Assembly: GCF_014851865.1 (NCBI RefSeq)
Contig: NZ_JACVAM010000005.1
Location: 310,001 to 374,000 of the forward strand
DNA: 64,000 bases
Reading direction: 5' to 3'
Source of the DNA: Pseudomonas sp. PDM16
Lineage (GTDB): Bacteria; Pseudomonadota; Gammaproteobacteria; Pseudomonadales; Pseudomonadaceae
Below are positions 56,200 through 64,000 of the stretch, one piece after another. The notes beneath the pieces are model-generated. The model was not told where the DNA came from, made no database searches, and worked only from the letters and a program-made list of their open reading frames with translations. A program made the translations under genes and the position numbers. The number at the start of each line of letters is the position of its first letter. Positions within the stretch are counted from its first letter, which is position 1.

Positions 56200-58080
56200 T
56201 TAATTGTTGTTCTGGCAGTTGGGACCGGGTGTCCACGGCCGGCTTTCGGTCGGCGTGAGCTGGCTTTCCAGGCGTTCGTCGCCCATCACCTTGAGGTATT
56301 CGATCAGCGCATAGCGCTCCTCCGGCTCCAGGTAGCGGCCGATCACCCCCTCGTTACGGCAGCCGTCGCGGAATTCATGGCCACGGTTGCCGTTGCCGGC
56401 GACGCTGGTATCGAACAGGAATCCTCCCTTGAATTCGCCAGTGAGGAAGCCGGCGCGTTGCGGGTCGTACTCGAAGTTGCCAACCCAGAACTGGCGATCA
56501 CGCTCGACCACGGGTGACAGTAGCTGGAACAGGTTGGGCACCGAGCCGTTGTGCAGGAAGGGTGGAGTGGCCCAGATGCCGTGCAGCGGTCGTGCTTTGT
56601 AGCCGCGCTTTTCCTGCACGCCGATGGCCAGGCCATAGCCGTCCATGCGCCAGCGCTCGCGCGGCTGAATGCCAGCGTCGCGGTAGGCACGGTCTTCCAC
56701 GTACGCGGTGACATAGGCCAGGCCTTTGGCGCTGGAGATGCTGGCAAAATCCACTTCTTCCAGGCTGGAGCCGAACAGCTTCACGTCCAGCTTGGCCAGT
56801 TCTTCTTTCTGCCAGCCCAGCTTGCGGATGTCGAAGCGATGGTCGGCGATGTTGTCGGCGGTGGTCGAGTCGGTGCCGATGATGCGGGTCGGCACGATAC
56901 GCAGGTGCCATTCCGGATCGCGTGCCGGTGCCAGGCGCTGATCACGCGGCACATCGACAGGGGCGTGGCAGTAAGCGCAGTTCTCGGCGAACAGGGCGCG
57001 GCCCTGGCTGGCGAGCTTCAGATCGACCTTGCCGAAGATGTCTTCCGGCCAGGTCGGCGGTTTCAGTTGCTTGAGGGTTTCCTCCAGGGTGTACAGGTCG
57101 TGCAGGCGCACGCTGGACGGGTAACGTTCGCCCTCCGGCATCTCGCCGCCGTTCTCGTCGAACAGATGCAGGGTGGCGCCGACACCGAGTGCCTCGCCGA
57201 TGTTGCGCGCCATGGGCTGCATGGCCGAGCCGTTCCACTGCACCCAGTCGAACTTCCAGATATCCCACACCTGTGGGTAGCTCACCGGGGCATTGGCCAC
57301 CCGATAGTTGCTCTCGTCGATGGCGTCGCCAAACACGCTGTTGGCGATGCGACCGAAGGCGTCGGTACGGCCGAAGCCCTCCTCGGTCGGGTAGAGGCCA
57401 CGGTGCCAGTCGTTATAGGCGGTGCCGAGCAGGCGGTCGAGCACGGCCTTGAAGTCCTCGCGCAGCTGGCTCTTGCCCTGCTCGTAGTTGTCGCCCAGCA
57501 CGGTCTTGGCGAAGCGATTGAACTTGATCGGGTTGTAGTAGGTGAGCGCCATGCTCATGCCCAGGGCCTGGCCGAAGCTGCCGCCCTTGAGCGTGGGCAC
57601 GGTGGAGGCCAGCGAATGCAGGGCCGCGCCGCCGTCGATGCGCACGGCCTGGCCTTTGTAGCGCAGCTCGCCGGTGTGGCAGGCCGCGCAGCTGATATCG
57701 AGGTACTGGATGCCGGTTTCTTCGTCCGGATGGCGAGCGAAGCCTACCGGCAGGTTGCCGGGGTTCAGCTCGCTGGGTTTCTGCTGCGGGTCGGTGAGGA
57801 AGCCGAAGCGAGCCAGATAATCCGGGTTGGCGAACTTGTCCTTGGAGAAGGGCAGCTCTAGGGCGGTGAACCAGTCGTAGTGCAGACCTTTCACCGTGGT
57901 GCCCTGGGGCGTGTAGTAGTAGGTCTGGCGGGATTTCTCGTCCCATTGGCCGAGGTAGTTCACCTGTTGCGGCTTGTCGAACACCGGAAGGTTGGGGCGG
58001 GCGATGTAGTAGAGGGCAACCGCGAGGACTGCGAGAACCAGCAACAGCAGGACGATCAGGGCACGGCGTATGAGGCGCAT
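56200..58080 (-). CDS. Periplasmic diheme protein, RoxA/fatty-acid-dioxygenase-like
   Basis: 626-residue membrane-anchored or exported diheme c-type protein. An N-terminal hydrophobic segment (about 8-26) is followed by two heme motifs, CAACH (C131-H135) and CAYCH (near residue 370), and long segments such as YYYTPQGTTVKGLHYDW. The length and wide heme spacing do not fit bacterial diheme peroxidases (about 320) but resemble the family with RoxA rubber oxygenase and the P. aeruginosa oleate 10S-dioxygenase/diol synthase (PA2077/PA2078). This assignment is inference from layout. The catalase-like gene follows in the same operon. Confidence 0.72.
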   Translation of the reverse strand: MRLIRRALIVLLLLVLAVLAVALYYIARPNLPVFDKPQQVNYLGQWDEKSRQTYYYTPQGTTVKGLHYDWFTALELPFSKDKFANPDYLARFGFLTDPQQKPSELNPGNLPVGFARHPDEETGIQYLDISCAACHTGELRYKGQAVRIDGGAALHSLASTVPTLKGGSFGQALGMSMALTYYNPIKFNRFAKTVLGDNYEQGKSQLREDFKAVLDRLLGTAYNDWHRGLYPTEEGFGRTDAFGRIANSVFGDAIDESNYRVANAPVSYPQVWDIWKFDWVQWNGSAMQPMARNIGEALGVGATLHLFDENGGEMPEGERYPSSVRLHDLYTLEETLKQLKPPTWPEDIFGKVDLKLASQGRALFAENCAYCHAPVDVPRDQRLAPARDPEWHLRIVPTRIIGTDSTTADNIADHRFDIRKLGWQKEELAKLDVKLFGSSLEEVDFASISSAKGLAYVTAYVEDRAYRDAGIQPRERWRMDGYGLAIGVQEKRGYKARPLHGIWATPPFLHNGSVPNLFQLLSPVVERDRQFWVGNFEYDPQRAGFLTGEFKGGFLFDTSVAGNGNRGHEFRDGCRNEGVIGRYLEPEERYALIEYLKVMGDERLESQLTPTESRPWTPGPNCQNNN

Positions 58081-58219
58081 AACATCAACATCCCTGTGGT
58101 TATTTTTTATTGGGTACGTTTATGCCAATCCACGGCTGCGCTGGCAAGCCGGCTCGCTTGGAAAGCTGAAGGAGAATGTCAGTGTCGGCGGAGTAAGGCC
58201 AGGGCAGGGTCGCTGGCGA

Positions 58220-58834
58220 TCAGCAACCGAGCTCTCCAGCCTGGCGATAGAGCATCAGCAGCTTGCGGGTGATGGTCTGCTGGATGTCGTCACGTTCGAA
58301 CGATGACAGCAGGGTGAGCTTATGCACCTGCAGGCGATGCAGGTGGATGTAGGGCATCTTCTGGTCGAACTCGCGCAGGTCGCCCTTCATCAGGATCGGC
58401 AGGAACACATCGTTGATCTTCTTCTGATTGCTGATGATCTGTGCCAGGGCCTGCTTGAATGGCATGGTCCTTGGTGCCGGGCCACCTTCCGTCGTCTGTG
58501 TCGTCAGCAACAGGCCCGGTTTGCCCAGTACTGCTCCCGGCAAGACGCAGAGGCCAGTCTTGCGCACGGCGATCGGATCGATGCCGTGCAGGGTGTCGTG
58601 AAAGGCGTAGGGGTTGGGCAGGACCACCATCTTGCGCCCGTAGTCGGTGGGGAAGTGCAGGTTGTAGTTGGTGTACAGCTGGCGGGTCGACTCCGAGTAG
58701 ACGCACAGGCGATTCTCGAACAACTTGATGAAGCGTTCGGCCAGCTCGCGGCGAGCGATGCTGTCCAGGTCCCAGATCAGGTCCTGGTTCTGCTGCTGGC
58801 CGAGGTTGACCTCCTGATGCTCCATGCTGCTCAT
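58220..58834 (-). CDS. Uncharacterised 204-residue protein beside a chemoreceptor
   Basis: Soluble protein without signal or membrane segment. It is rich in charged helices, with ELAERFIKLFENRLCVYSES, a central VVLPNPYAFHDTLHGIDPI, and PGLLLTTQTTEGGPAP. The C-terminal half is helical (HRLQVHKLTLLSSFERDDIQ). It ends 140 bases after the diheme gene region and starts seven bases after the chemoreceptor stop, so it is probably co-transcribed with it. I do not recognise the family. Confidence 0.65.
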   Translation of the reverse strand: MSSMEHQEVNLGQQQNQDLIWDLDSIARRELAERFIKLFENRLCVYSESTRQLYTNYNLHFPTDYGRKMVVLPNPYAFHDTLHGIDPIAVRKTGLCVLPGAVLGKPGLLLTTQTTEGGPAPRTMPFKQALAQIISNQKKINDVFLPILMKGDLREFDQKMPYIHLHRLQVHKLTLLSSFERDDIQQTITRKLLMLYRQAGELGC

Positions 58835-58841
58835 TCACACC

Positions 58842-60473
58842 TCATACACGGAATTGGCCCAATAGACGGTTCAGCTGTCCGGCGAGCTGGCCGAGATGCT
58901 GGCTGGCCTCGCTCGAGTGGTCGGCCGCCAGGGCGTTCTCATGCGCCAGCGTAGCCGCCTGGGTGACATTGTGATTGATATCGTCCACCACATGCGACTG
59001 CTGCAGGGTTGCGCTGGCGATCGAGGCATTGAGTCCCGTCAGGTTACGTAGGGAACTGGCAATCTGGCTGAGGCTTTCGCCAGCCTGGCGAGCCAGGTCG
59101 ACGGTCTGCTGCGAGGCCTGGCTGCTGGCATTGATCACCTTGACCGCGGCTTCCGAGTTGCTCTGCAGGCGCTCGATCATGCTATGGATCTCTGCCGTGG
59201 ATTGCTGGGTTCGCTGGGCCAGCATGCGCACCTCGTCGGCGACCACGGCAAAGCCACGGCCCTGCTCGCCGGCGCGTGCCGCCTCGATGGCCGCGTTCAG
59301 TGCCAGCAGGTTGGTCTGCTCGGCGATGGAGCGGATGACTTCCAGCACGGTGCCGATCTGGGTGCTCTCCTGCGCCAGGTTCTGAATCACCTGGACGGCC
59401 TTGTCGATGGTCTCGGACAGGTGGTCGATCTGACGCAGGCTGTTGTCGATGTTCTGCTGGCCCTGCGAGGCCTGCTCTTCGGCCTGGCGCACCTCGTTGG
59501 AGGCATGCTCGGCGTTCTTCGCCACGTCCTGTACGGCGTAGGAGACCTCGTTGATGGCGGTGGCGACCAATTCCATCTGCTGCGATTGCTGCTGGCTGTG
59601 CTGCTGGGCGTTGCCGGCGGTTTCCCCCAGGGACTGAGACGCATCGTTAAGGCTGCCAGCCGCCTGCAGTGATTCGCCGATCACGCCACGCAGCTTGCCG
59701 GTGAAGGCGTTGAAGTGCTCACTGAGGGCGCTCAGTTCGTCACGGCCCTGGCTGTCCAGGCGTCGGGTCAGATCCGCCTCGCCGCTGGCGATGTTGGCCA
59801 TGGCGCTGACCGCCTCGTCGAGCGGGCGGGCAATACTGCGGGTGATAAGGATGACCAGGGCCGCCAGCAGCAGGGCGATGACGGTGAGGATGGCGAGCAC
59901 TTGCATGGCCTGGGCGCGGAACTCCGCCTGCACGTCATCGACGTAGATGCCTGAGCCGAGTATCCAGCCCCAGGGCTGGAACAGCTCGATATAGGAGATT
60001 TTCGGTACGGGATCTTCCGAGCCCGGTTTCGGCCAGCGATAGTCGACCTGCCCCGAGCTGTTCTTCTTTGCCAGGGCGACCATGTCGTTGAACAGGAATT
60101 TGCCGTCCGGGTCCTTCAGGCCGGACAGATTCTGGCCCTCCAGCTTGGGGTTGGTCGGGTGCATGACCATCACTGGGGTCATGTCGTTGATCCAGAAGTA
60201 GTCGTCCTTGTCGTAGCGCAAGCCACGAATTACCTCCATGGCCTGCTTCTGCGCCTCTTCCCGGGAAAGGCCAGCGACTTCCAGGGCATGGAAGTGCTTG
60301 ATCACGCCCATGGTGCTTTCCACGACGTGCTGGGTTTTCAGGGCCTTGGCCTGGTACAGGTCGGTGTGTGTCTGGCGAAGCATGAGGCCTGCCAGGACCA
60401 GTAGCATGACGATGGAGGAAAGCAGGATCAGCCACAGGCGGCGGCTGATGGGGAGGGTTCGCAGACTGCTCAT
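58842..60473 (-). CDS. Methyl-accepting chemotaxis protein with single Cache domain
   Basis: 543-residue chemoreceptor. A first transmembrane helix (about 13-33) precedes a periplasmic sCache_2 domain (about 34-190) with [19 protein letters not shown] and [15 protein letters not shown], typical of small organic-acid sensors. A second helix (about 191-212), a HAMP domain and the signalling domain with the hairpin tip [20 protein letters not shown] follow. The C-terminus [10 protein letters not shown] lacks the CheR-tethering pentapeptide. The ligand is unknown. Confidence 0.95.
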   Translation of the reverse strand: MSSLRTLPISRRLWLILLSSIVMLLVLAGLMLRQTHTDLYQAKALKTQHVVESTMGVIKHFHALEVAGLSREEAQKQAMEVIRGLRYDKDDYFWINDMTPVMVMHPTNPKLEGQNLSGLKDPDGKFLFNDMVALAKKNSSGQVDYRWPKPGSEDPVPKISYIELFQPWGWILGSGIYVDDVQAEFRAQAMQVLAILTVIALLLAALVILITRSIARPLDEAVSAMANIASGEADLTRRLDSQGRDELSALSEHFNAFTGKLRGVIGESLQAAGSLNDASQSLGETAGNAQQHSQQQSQQMELVATAINEVSYAVQDVAKNAEHASNEVRQAEEQASQGQQNIDNSLRQIDHLSETIDKAVQVIQNLAQESTQIGTVLEVIRSIAEQTNLLALNAAIEAARAGEQGRGFAVVADEVRMLAQRTQQSTAEIHSMIERLQSNSEAAVKVINASSQASQQTVDLARQAGESLSQIASSLRNLTGLNASIASATLQQSHVVDDINHNVTQAATLAHENALAADHSSEASQHLGQLAGQLNRLLGQFRV

Positions 60474-60666
60474 GGGGGCGACTCCGGGTTCTTGTTATGG
60501 ATTGCCGTGTACTAGCTAACTGCCATTTTAGGCGTTGCGCCATCAGCCGTTGGCAAGGAAGCATGGCCGGGGGCTATCTGGTAGCATGCCCGCCGTTTTC
60601 CGTCTGTGATCAGGCGTCAATCCGGTTATCGGCCGATTCGGCGAAAAGGCCAGTTCGAGGTGTTTC

Positions 60667-61497
60667 ATGGATTTGTGGACAGCCCTGCAGGTACTGATTC
60701 TGGGCATCGTGGAGGGCCTGACAGAGTTTCTGCCAGTTTCCAGTACCGGTCACCAGATTATCGTTGCCGACCTGCTCGGTTTCGGTGGCGAGCGGGCGAT
60801 GGCCTTCAACATCATCATTCAGCTCGGCGCCATCCTGGCGGTGGTGTGGGAGTATCGCCGCAAGATACTCATCACCGTATTCAACGTGCCGCGCCAGCGC
60901 CAGGCTCAACGGTTCACGGCCAACCTGCTGATTGCGTTCCTGCCGGCCGTGGTGATCGGCGTGGCGTTCGCCGACCTGATCCATGAGTACCTGTTCAACC
61001 CGATCACGGTGGCAGCTGCGCTGGTGGTCGGTGGTGTGGTGATGCTCTGGGCCGAGCAGCGCAAGCACGAGATCACTGTCGAGGAAGTGGACGACATGAC
61101 ATGGAAGGAGGCGCTGAAGATTGGTTTCGCCCAGTGTCTGGCCATGATTCCCGGCACCTCGCGTTCGGCCTCTACCATCATCGGCGGCCTGCTGTTCGGC
61201 CTATCTCGCCGGGCGGCTACCGAGTTCTCGTTCTTCCTGGCCATGCCGACGATGGTTGGTGCCGCGGTGTATTCCGGCTACAAGTACCGCGACCTGTTCC
61301 AGCCTGGCGATCTGCCAGTGTTTGCCCTGGGCTTCGTGATTTCCTTCATTTTCGCCATGATCGCCGTACGTGGCCTGCTGAAGTTCATCGCCAACCATAG
61401 CTACGCGGTGTTTGCCTGGTATCGCATCGCTTTCGGCCTGCTGATCCTGGCGACCTGGCAGTTCCACCTGATCGACTGGAGCAGCGCTCAGGGCTGA
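60667..61497 (+). CDS. uppP: Undecaprenyl-diphosphatase (BacA/UppP family)
   Basis: 276-residue integral membrane enzyme that recycles the undecaprenyl carrier for cell-wall synthesis and gives bacitracin resistance in the family. It has the two signatures [17 protein letters not shown] near residues 13-29 and [22 protein letters not shown] near 159-180, with eight predicted helices. The ATG at 60667 is chosen. It lies one base before the cold-shock fusion gene. Confidence 0.95.
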   Translation: MDLWTALQVLILGIVEGLTEFLPVSSTGHQIIVADLLGFGGERAMAFNIIIQLGAILAVVWEYRRKILITVFNVPRQRQAQRFTANLLIAFLPAVVIGVAFADLIHEYLFNPITVAAALVVGGVVMLWAEQRKHEITVEEVDDMTWKEALKIGFAQCLAMIPGTSRSASTIIGGLLFGLSRRAATEFSFFLAMPTMVGAAVYSGYKYRDLFQPGDLPVFALGFVISFIFAMIAVRGLLKFIANHSYAVFAWYRIAFGLLILATWQFHLIDWSSAQG

Positions 61498-61498
61498 C

Positions 61499-62194
61499 AT
61501 GGAGAAGCGCGGCGTCCTGAAGAAATGGAACGACGGCAAGGGATTTGGCCTCATCCAGCCGGACGGCGGTGGCGAGCCGCTATTCGTGCATATCTCTTCC
61601 GTGCGCGGTCAGGAGCGCCCGAAGGCTGGTGATGTGGTGATCTATGTCGCCGGCAGCGATGCCCAGGGCAGGCCTCGTGCCCAGCACATGCGTCATGTAG
61701 GGGCCGCTGCGGGCCGTCCGGGGATTCGCTACAAGGCGACCACTACCATCAGGCCGGTCGACATGGGCAGGTCGCGCCAGGCAGGGCGAGCCGGCCGCAC
61801 TGAATCAGGCACTGGGGCTCTACCGATCAAGCTGCTGGTACTGTTGGTGCTCTGTGTGCTGCCGGCCTGGGGTAGCCTGACGCTGCTCGGGCAGGGTGTG
61901 TTCTGGGTGCTGCTGGCCTATCCGCTGGTCAGCCTGTTCAGTTTCTGCCAGTACTGGCTGGACAAGCGATCCGCGCAGAATGGCCGTTGGCGAACGCCGG
62001 AGAACAGCTTGCACATTGCCGAGCTGGTGGGCGGCTGGCCTGGCGCGCTGGTGGCGCAGCAGATGTTCCGCCACAAGACGCGCAAGGCCTCCTTCCAGCT
62101 GGTGTTCTGGGCCATCGTTGCGCTGCACCAGGCATTCTGGATCGACCAGTTGGCGCTGGGCGGACGTTATCTTGGTCATCTGTTGCCGCTCTAG
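61499..62194 (+). CDS. Cold-shock domain fused to DUF1294 membrane domain
   Basis: 231-residue fusion. Residues 1-65 form a cold-shock OB fold with the RNP-1-like KGFGLIQPDGG and RNP-2-like LFVHISSV motifs, which bind single-stranded nucleic acid. After a basic linker, the C-terminal part is a DUF1294 membrane domain of about three helices with DKRSAQNGRWRTPENSLHI and GALVAQQMFRHKTRK. The fusion is known in proteobacteria but its role is unclear. Confidence 0.92.
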   Translation: MEKRGVLKKWNDGKGFGLIQPDGGGEPLFVHISSVRGQERPKAGDVVIYVAGSDAQGRPRAQHMRHVGAAAGRPGIRYKATTTIRPVDMGRSRQAGRAGRTESGTGALPIKLLVLLVLCVLPAWGSLTLLGQGVFWVLLAYPLVSLFSFCQYWLDKRSAQNGRWRTPENSLHIAELVGGWPGALVAQQMFRHKTRKASFQLVFWAIVALHQAFWIDQLALGGRYLGHLLPL

Positions 62195-62538
62195 TCGAGC
62201 AGCAATCCCACCTGACGAATCTTCGGCAGCTTGCGTACCACCAACTGATGCGAGCACTTCAGCAGTTCACGTAGTTCCGCCTCTCCGAGGGGGAGGGGTG
62301 GTGCCATGCTGATCCAGTGCGCGCGCGCCAGATACGGGGCGGGGTGGATACCCGGGCGATCGACATAGCCAAGAAACAACTCGGGCTCGACCTTGAAGGC
62401 CAGCCGCTGGCCCATGAAGTCGAGGATGGCGAACATTTTATTGCCCGCTATTGAGAACACCCGGTTGCTGCCCCATTTGAGATCCTCGCGGGCGCCGGGC
62501 AGGCTCAGGCAATACGCGGCGATCTGTTCATTGGTCAT
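62191..62538 (-). CDS. MmcQ/YjbR-family protein
   Basis: 115-residue protein of the YjbR/MmcQ family (DNA-binding-like fold). It has CLSLPGAREDLKWGSNRVFSI and KMFAILDFMGQRLAFKVEP, then the C-terminal HQLVVRKLPK. It overlaps the convergent cold-shock fusion gene by four bases. The ATG at 62538 has a purine-rich upstream stretch. Confidence 0.9.
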   Translation of the reverse strand: MTNEQIAAYCLSLPGAREDLKWGSNRVFSIAGNKMFAILDFMGQRLAFKVEPELFLGYVDRPGIHPAPYLARAHWISMAPPLPLGEAELRELLKCSHQLVVRKLPKIRQVGLLLD

Positions 62539-62612
62539 CTGGTTTCATCTCTCCGGCAGGACCGCGGCTACCCTAGCAGAGTCGTGCTGCCTCTTCTTCC
62601 AAGGAGTTCCCG

Positions 62613-63119
62613 ATGTCGCTTTCCCTCTACCAGGCCTCGGTGCCTCAGTTCGTACGCATGTTCGGTAACCTGTCAGCCATCCTCGACAAGGCCGCTGCCT
62701 ACGCCGATGCCAGAAAGATCGACCAAGGTGTGCTGTTGAACGCGCGACTGGCGCCGGACATGCATCCTCTGACCCGCCAGGTGCAGATCGCCAGCGATGC
62801 AGCCAAGGGCTGCGTCGCACGCCTGGCTGGTGTGGACGTGCCGAGCTTTGCGGATACCGAAAGCAGCTTCGCCGAGTTGCAGGCGCGCATTACCAAGACC
62901 CTGGATTTCATCAAGACCCTGACGCCCGAACAGGTCGCCAGCGGGGAGGGGCGTGAGATCACCCTCAAGGTGCCGGGTAGCGAGCTGAAATTCAGTGGCC
63001 AGGACTACCTGCTGCACTTCGTGTTACCCAACTTCTATTTTCACATCACCACGGCCTACGCCATCCTGCGCCACAACGGCCTGGAGGTGGGAAAAATGGA
63101 TTTCCTTGGCCGCGCCTAG
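62613..63119 (+). CDS. DUF1993-family protein (DinB-like)
   Basis: 168-residue protein of the DUF1993 family, helical and probably a DinB/YfiT-type four-helix bundle. Typical segments are SLYQASVPQFVRMFGNLSAI, MHPLTRQVQIASDAAKGCVAR and LPNFYFHITTAYAILRHNGLE. The His in DMHPL and FHITTAY may be metal ligands as in related bundles. An ATG with AAGGAG upstream starts it. Confidence 0.9.
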   Translation: MSLSLYQASVPQFVRMFGNLSAILDKAAAYADARKIDQGVLLNARLAPDMHPLTRQVQIASDAAKGCVARLAGVDVPSFADTESSFAELQARITKTLDFIKTLTPEQVASGEGREITLKVPGSELKFSGQDYLLHFVLPNFYFHITTAYAILRHNGLEVGKMDFLGRA

Positions 63120-63177
63120 CGATACACCAGATCAACGCCACCGGCCTCACGTGAGGCTGGTGGCAGCAATCGAGTGA

Positions 63178-64000
63178 TCAGCGGTTGAAGCGTTCAACCA
63201 GGGAATACTGATCCTGAGCAGTGGAGGTGAGCTGCTCGCTGAGCAGGGCGGTATCCTGGGCCTCGCTCGAGGTCTGGTCGGCCAACTGGGCAATGGTGGT
63301 GATGTTCTGGTTGATCTCGTCCGCCACGGCGCTCTGCTGCTCGGCGGCGGCGGCGATCTGATTGGCCATGTCCGCTATGTTGCCCACTGCCTCGCTGATG
63401 CCTTGCAATGCCTGGTCGGCCTGCAGCACATGCTCAACCCCTTCGTCGGCCTGCTTGCGGCCTATCTCCATGGTCATCACGGCTTCTTCGGCAGTACGCT
63501 GCAGCTTGGCGATCAATGAATGGATCTGCTCCGTGGATTCGGCGGTGCGCTGAGCCAACGAGCGCACTTCGTCCGCTACCACGGCGAAGCCTCGTCCCAT
63601 TTCGCCGGCTCGGGCGGCCTCGATGGCCGCGTTGAGAGCGAGCAGGTTGGTCTGGTCGGCGATCCCCTTGATCACATCGACCACGCCGCCTATTTCGTTG
63701 CTGTCCTGGGCCAGGCGCGAAACGGTTTCGCCTGTCTCGCCCACCGAAACGGAGAGGCGCTGGATGGCCTCGCGGGTTTCCGAGGTGACCTGGCGACCTT
63801 CTCCGGTCAGGCGGTTGGCCTCCTGGGTGGCGATTGCTGTGCGGGCGACGTTGTTGGCCACCTCCAGTGTCGTGGCGGCCATCTCGTTGATGGCAGTTAC
63901 CACCTGCTCCGTCTCCACTCTCTGGCGCTCCAGGCCTGCGGAGCTGCTATGGGCCAGATGATCGGCGTGCTTCGCCTGGCTGGCCAGGCGTTCGGCTGTG
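63178..64000 (-). CDS. Methyl-accepting chemotaxis protein, 3' part (cut by window edge)
   Basis: C-terminal signalling half of a chemoreceptor, reading in from beyond base 64000. It includes [20 protein letters not shown] and the conserved tip [20 protein letters not shown] (near 63600-63660). A bundle extends to the C-terminus LVERFNR, with no CheR-binding pentapeptide. The sensory part lies outside the window, so the ligand class cannot be stated. Confidence 0.95.
   Translation of the reverse strand, partial: TAERLASQAKHADHLAHSSSAGLERQRVETEQVVTAINEMAATTLEVANNVARTAIATQEANRLTGEGRQVTSETREAIQRLSVSVGETGETVSRLAQDSNEIGGVVDVIKGIADQTNLLALNAAIEAARAGEMGRGFAVVADEVRSLAQRTAESTEQIHSLIAKLQRTAEEAVMTMEIGRKQADEGVEHVLQADQALQGISEAVGNIADMANQIAAAAEQQSAVADEINQNITTIAQLADQTSSEAQDTALLSEQLTSTAQDQYSLVERFNR

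Overview
This window is a high-GC gammaproteobacterial chromosome segment, almost certainly from a Pseudomonas. Gene content and order point to the P. mendocina/oleovorans/alcaligenes side of the genus. The diagnostic loci are apt-anr-hemN beside two tandem ccoNOP operons, oprI, the lip-lif pair with a sigma-54-type promoter, cysB/thrH, and aroC-MFS-mtnBDC. No rRNA, CRISPR array, transposase or prophage was seen. The genus call is inference from gene order and protein sequence, not from a database search.

Layout. 1-3.8 kb: minus-strand Csu-type (archaic) chaperone-usher pilus operon with three SCPU pilin-like proteins, a chaperone and an usher cut by the window edge. 4.1-7.4 kb: apt, the oxygen regulator anr, a small coiled-coil protein and oxygen-independent hemN, which has an Anr box. 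7.6-19.6 kb: cbb3 oxidase assembly genes (SafE-like protein, ccoS, ccoI, ccoH, ccoG), then ccoNOQP and a second ccoNOP set without ccoQ. A strong Anr box precedes the second set. 19.7-24.2 kb: alpha/beta hydrolase, lipase foldase and lipase, thpR, a small unknown gene, greB. 24.5-30.8 kb: ybbP/ybbA divergent from tesA, an L,D-transpeptidase, oprI, a small GNAT protein. 30.8-37 kb: DAHP synthase, a PilZ protein, a thioredoxin-like protein, a panE-like reductase, a universal stress protein, cysB, a PAPS-reductase-like gene, thrH.

The most distinctive element is at 37526-37841: a tRNA-Leu gene whose UAA anticodon is split after its first U by a 229-nt group I intron. The spliced tRNA is 87 nt, with canonical arms and an encoded CCA end. 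This is the position used by cyanobacterial and plastid tRNA-Leu(UAA) introns.

38-42 kb and 50-54 kb: two iron-uptake modules, each a fecI-type sigma factor, a fecR regulator and a TonB receptor with an STN signalling domain. Between them lie smrA, an isochorismatase-like protein lacking its catalytic Cys, prmB, aroC, an MFS transporter and the methionine-salvage genes mtnB-mtnD-mtnC. 55-58.1 kb: a membrane-anchored catalase-like haemoprotein beside a diheme protein resembling the RoxA/fatty-acid dioxygenase family. 58.2-64 kb: an unknown protein, a Cache-domain chemoreceptor, uppP, a cold-shock/DUF1294 fusion, a YjbR-like protein, a DUF1993 protein and the 3' part of another chemoreceptor.

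The genes form several functional blocks. Anr links haem synthesis (hemN) to high-affinity respiration (cbb3 set 2). The two FecIR/TonB modules handle iron. Lip/Lif form a secreted lipase and its folding chaperone. MtnB, MtnD and MtnC catalyse successive steps of methylthioadenosine recycling.
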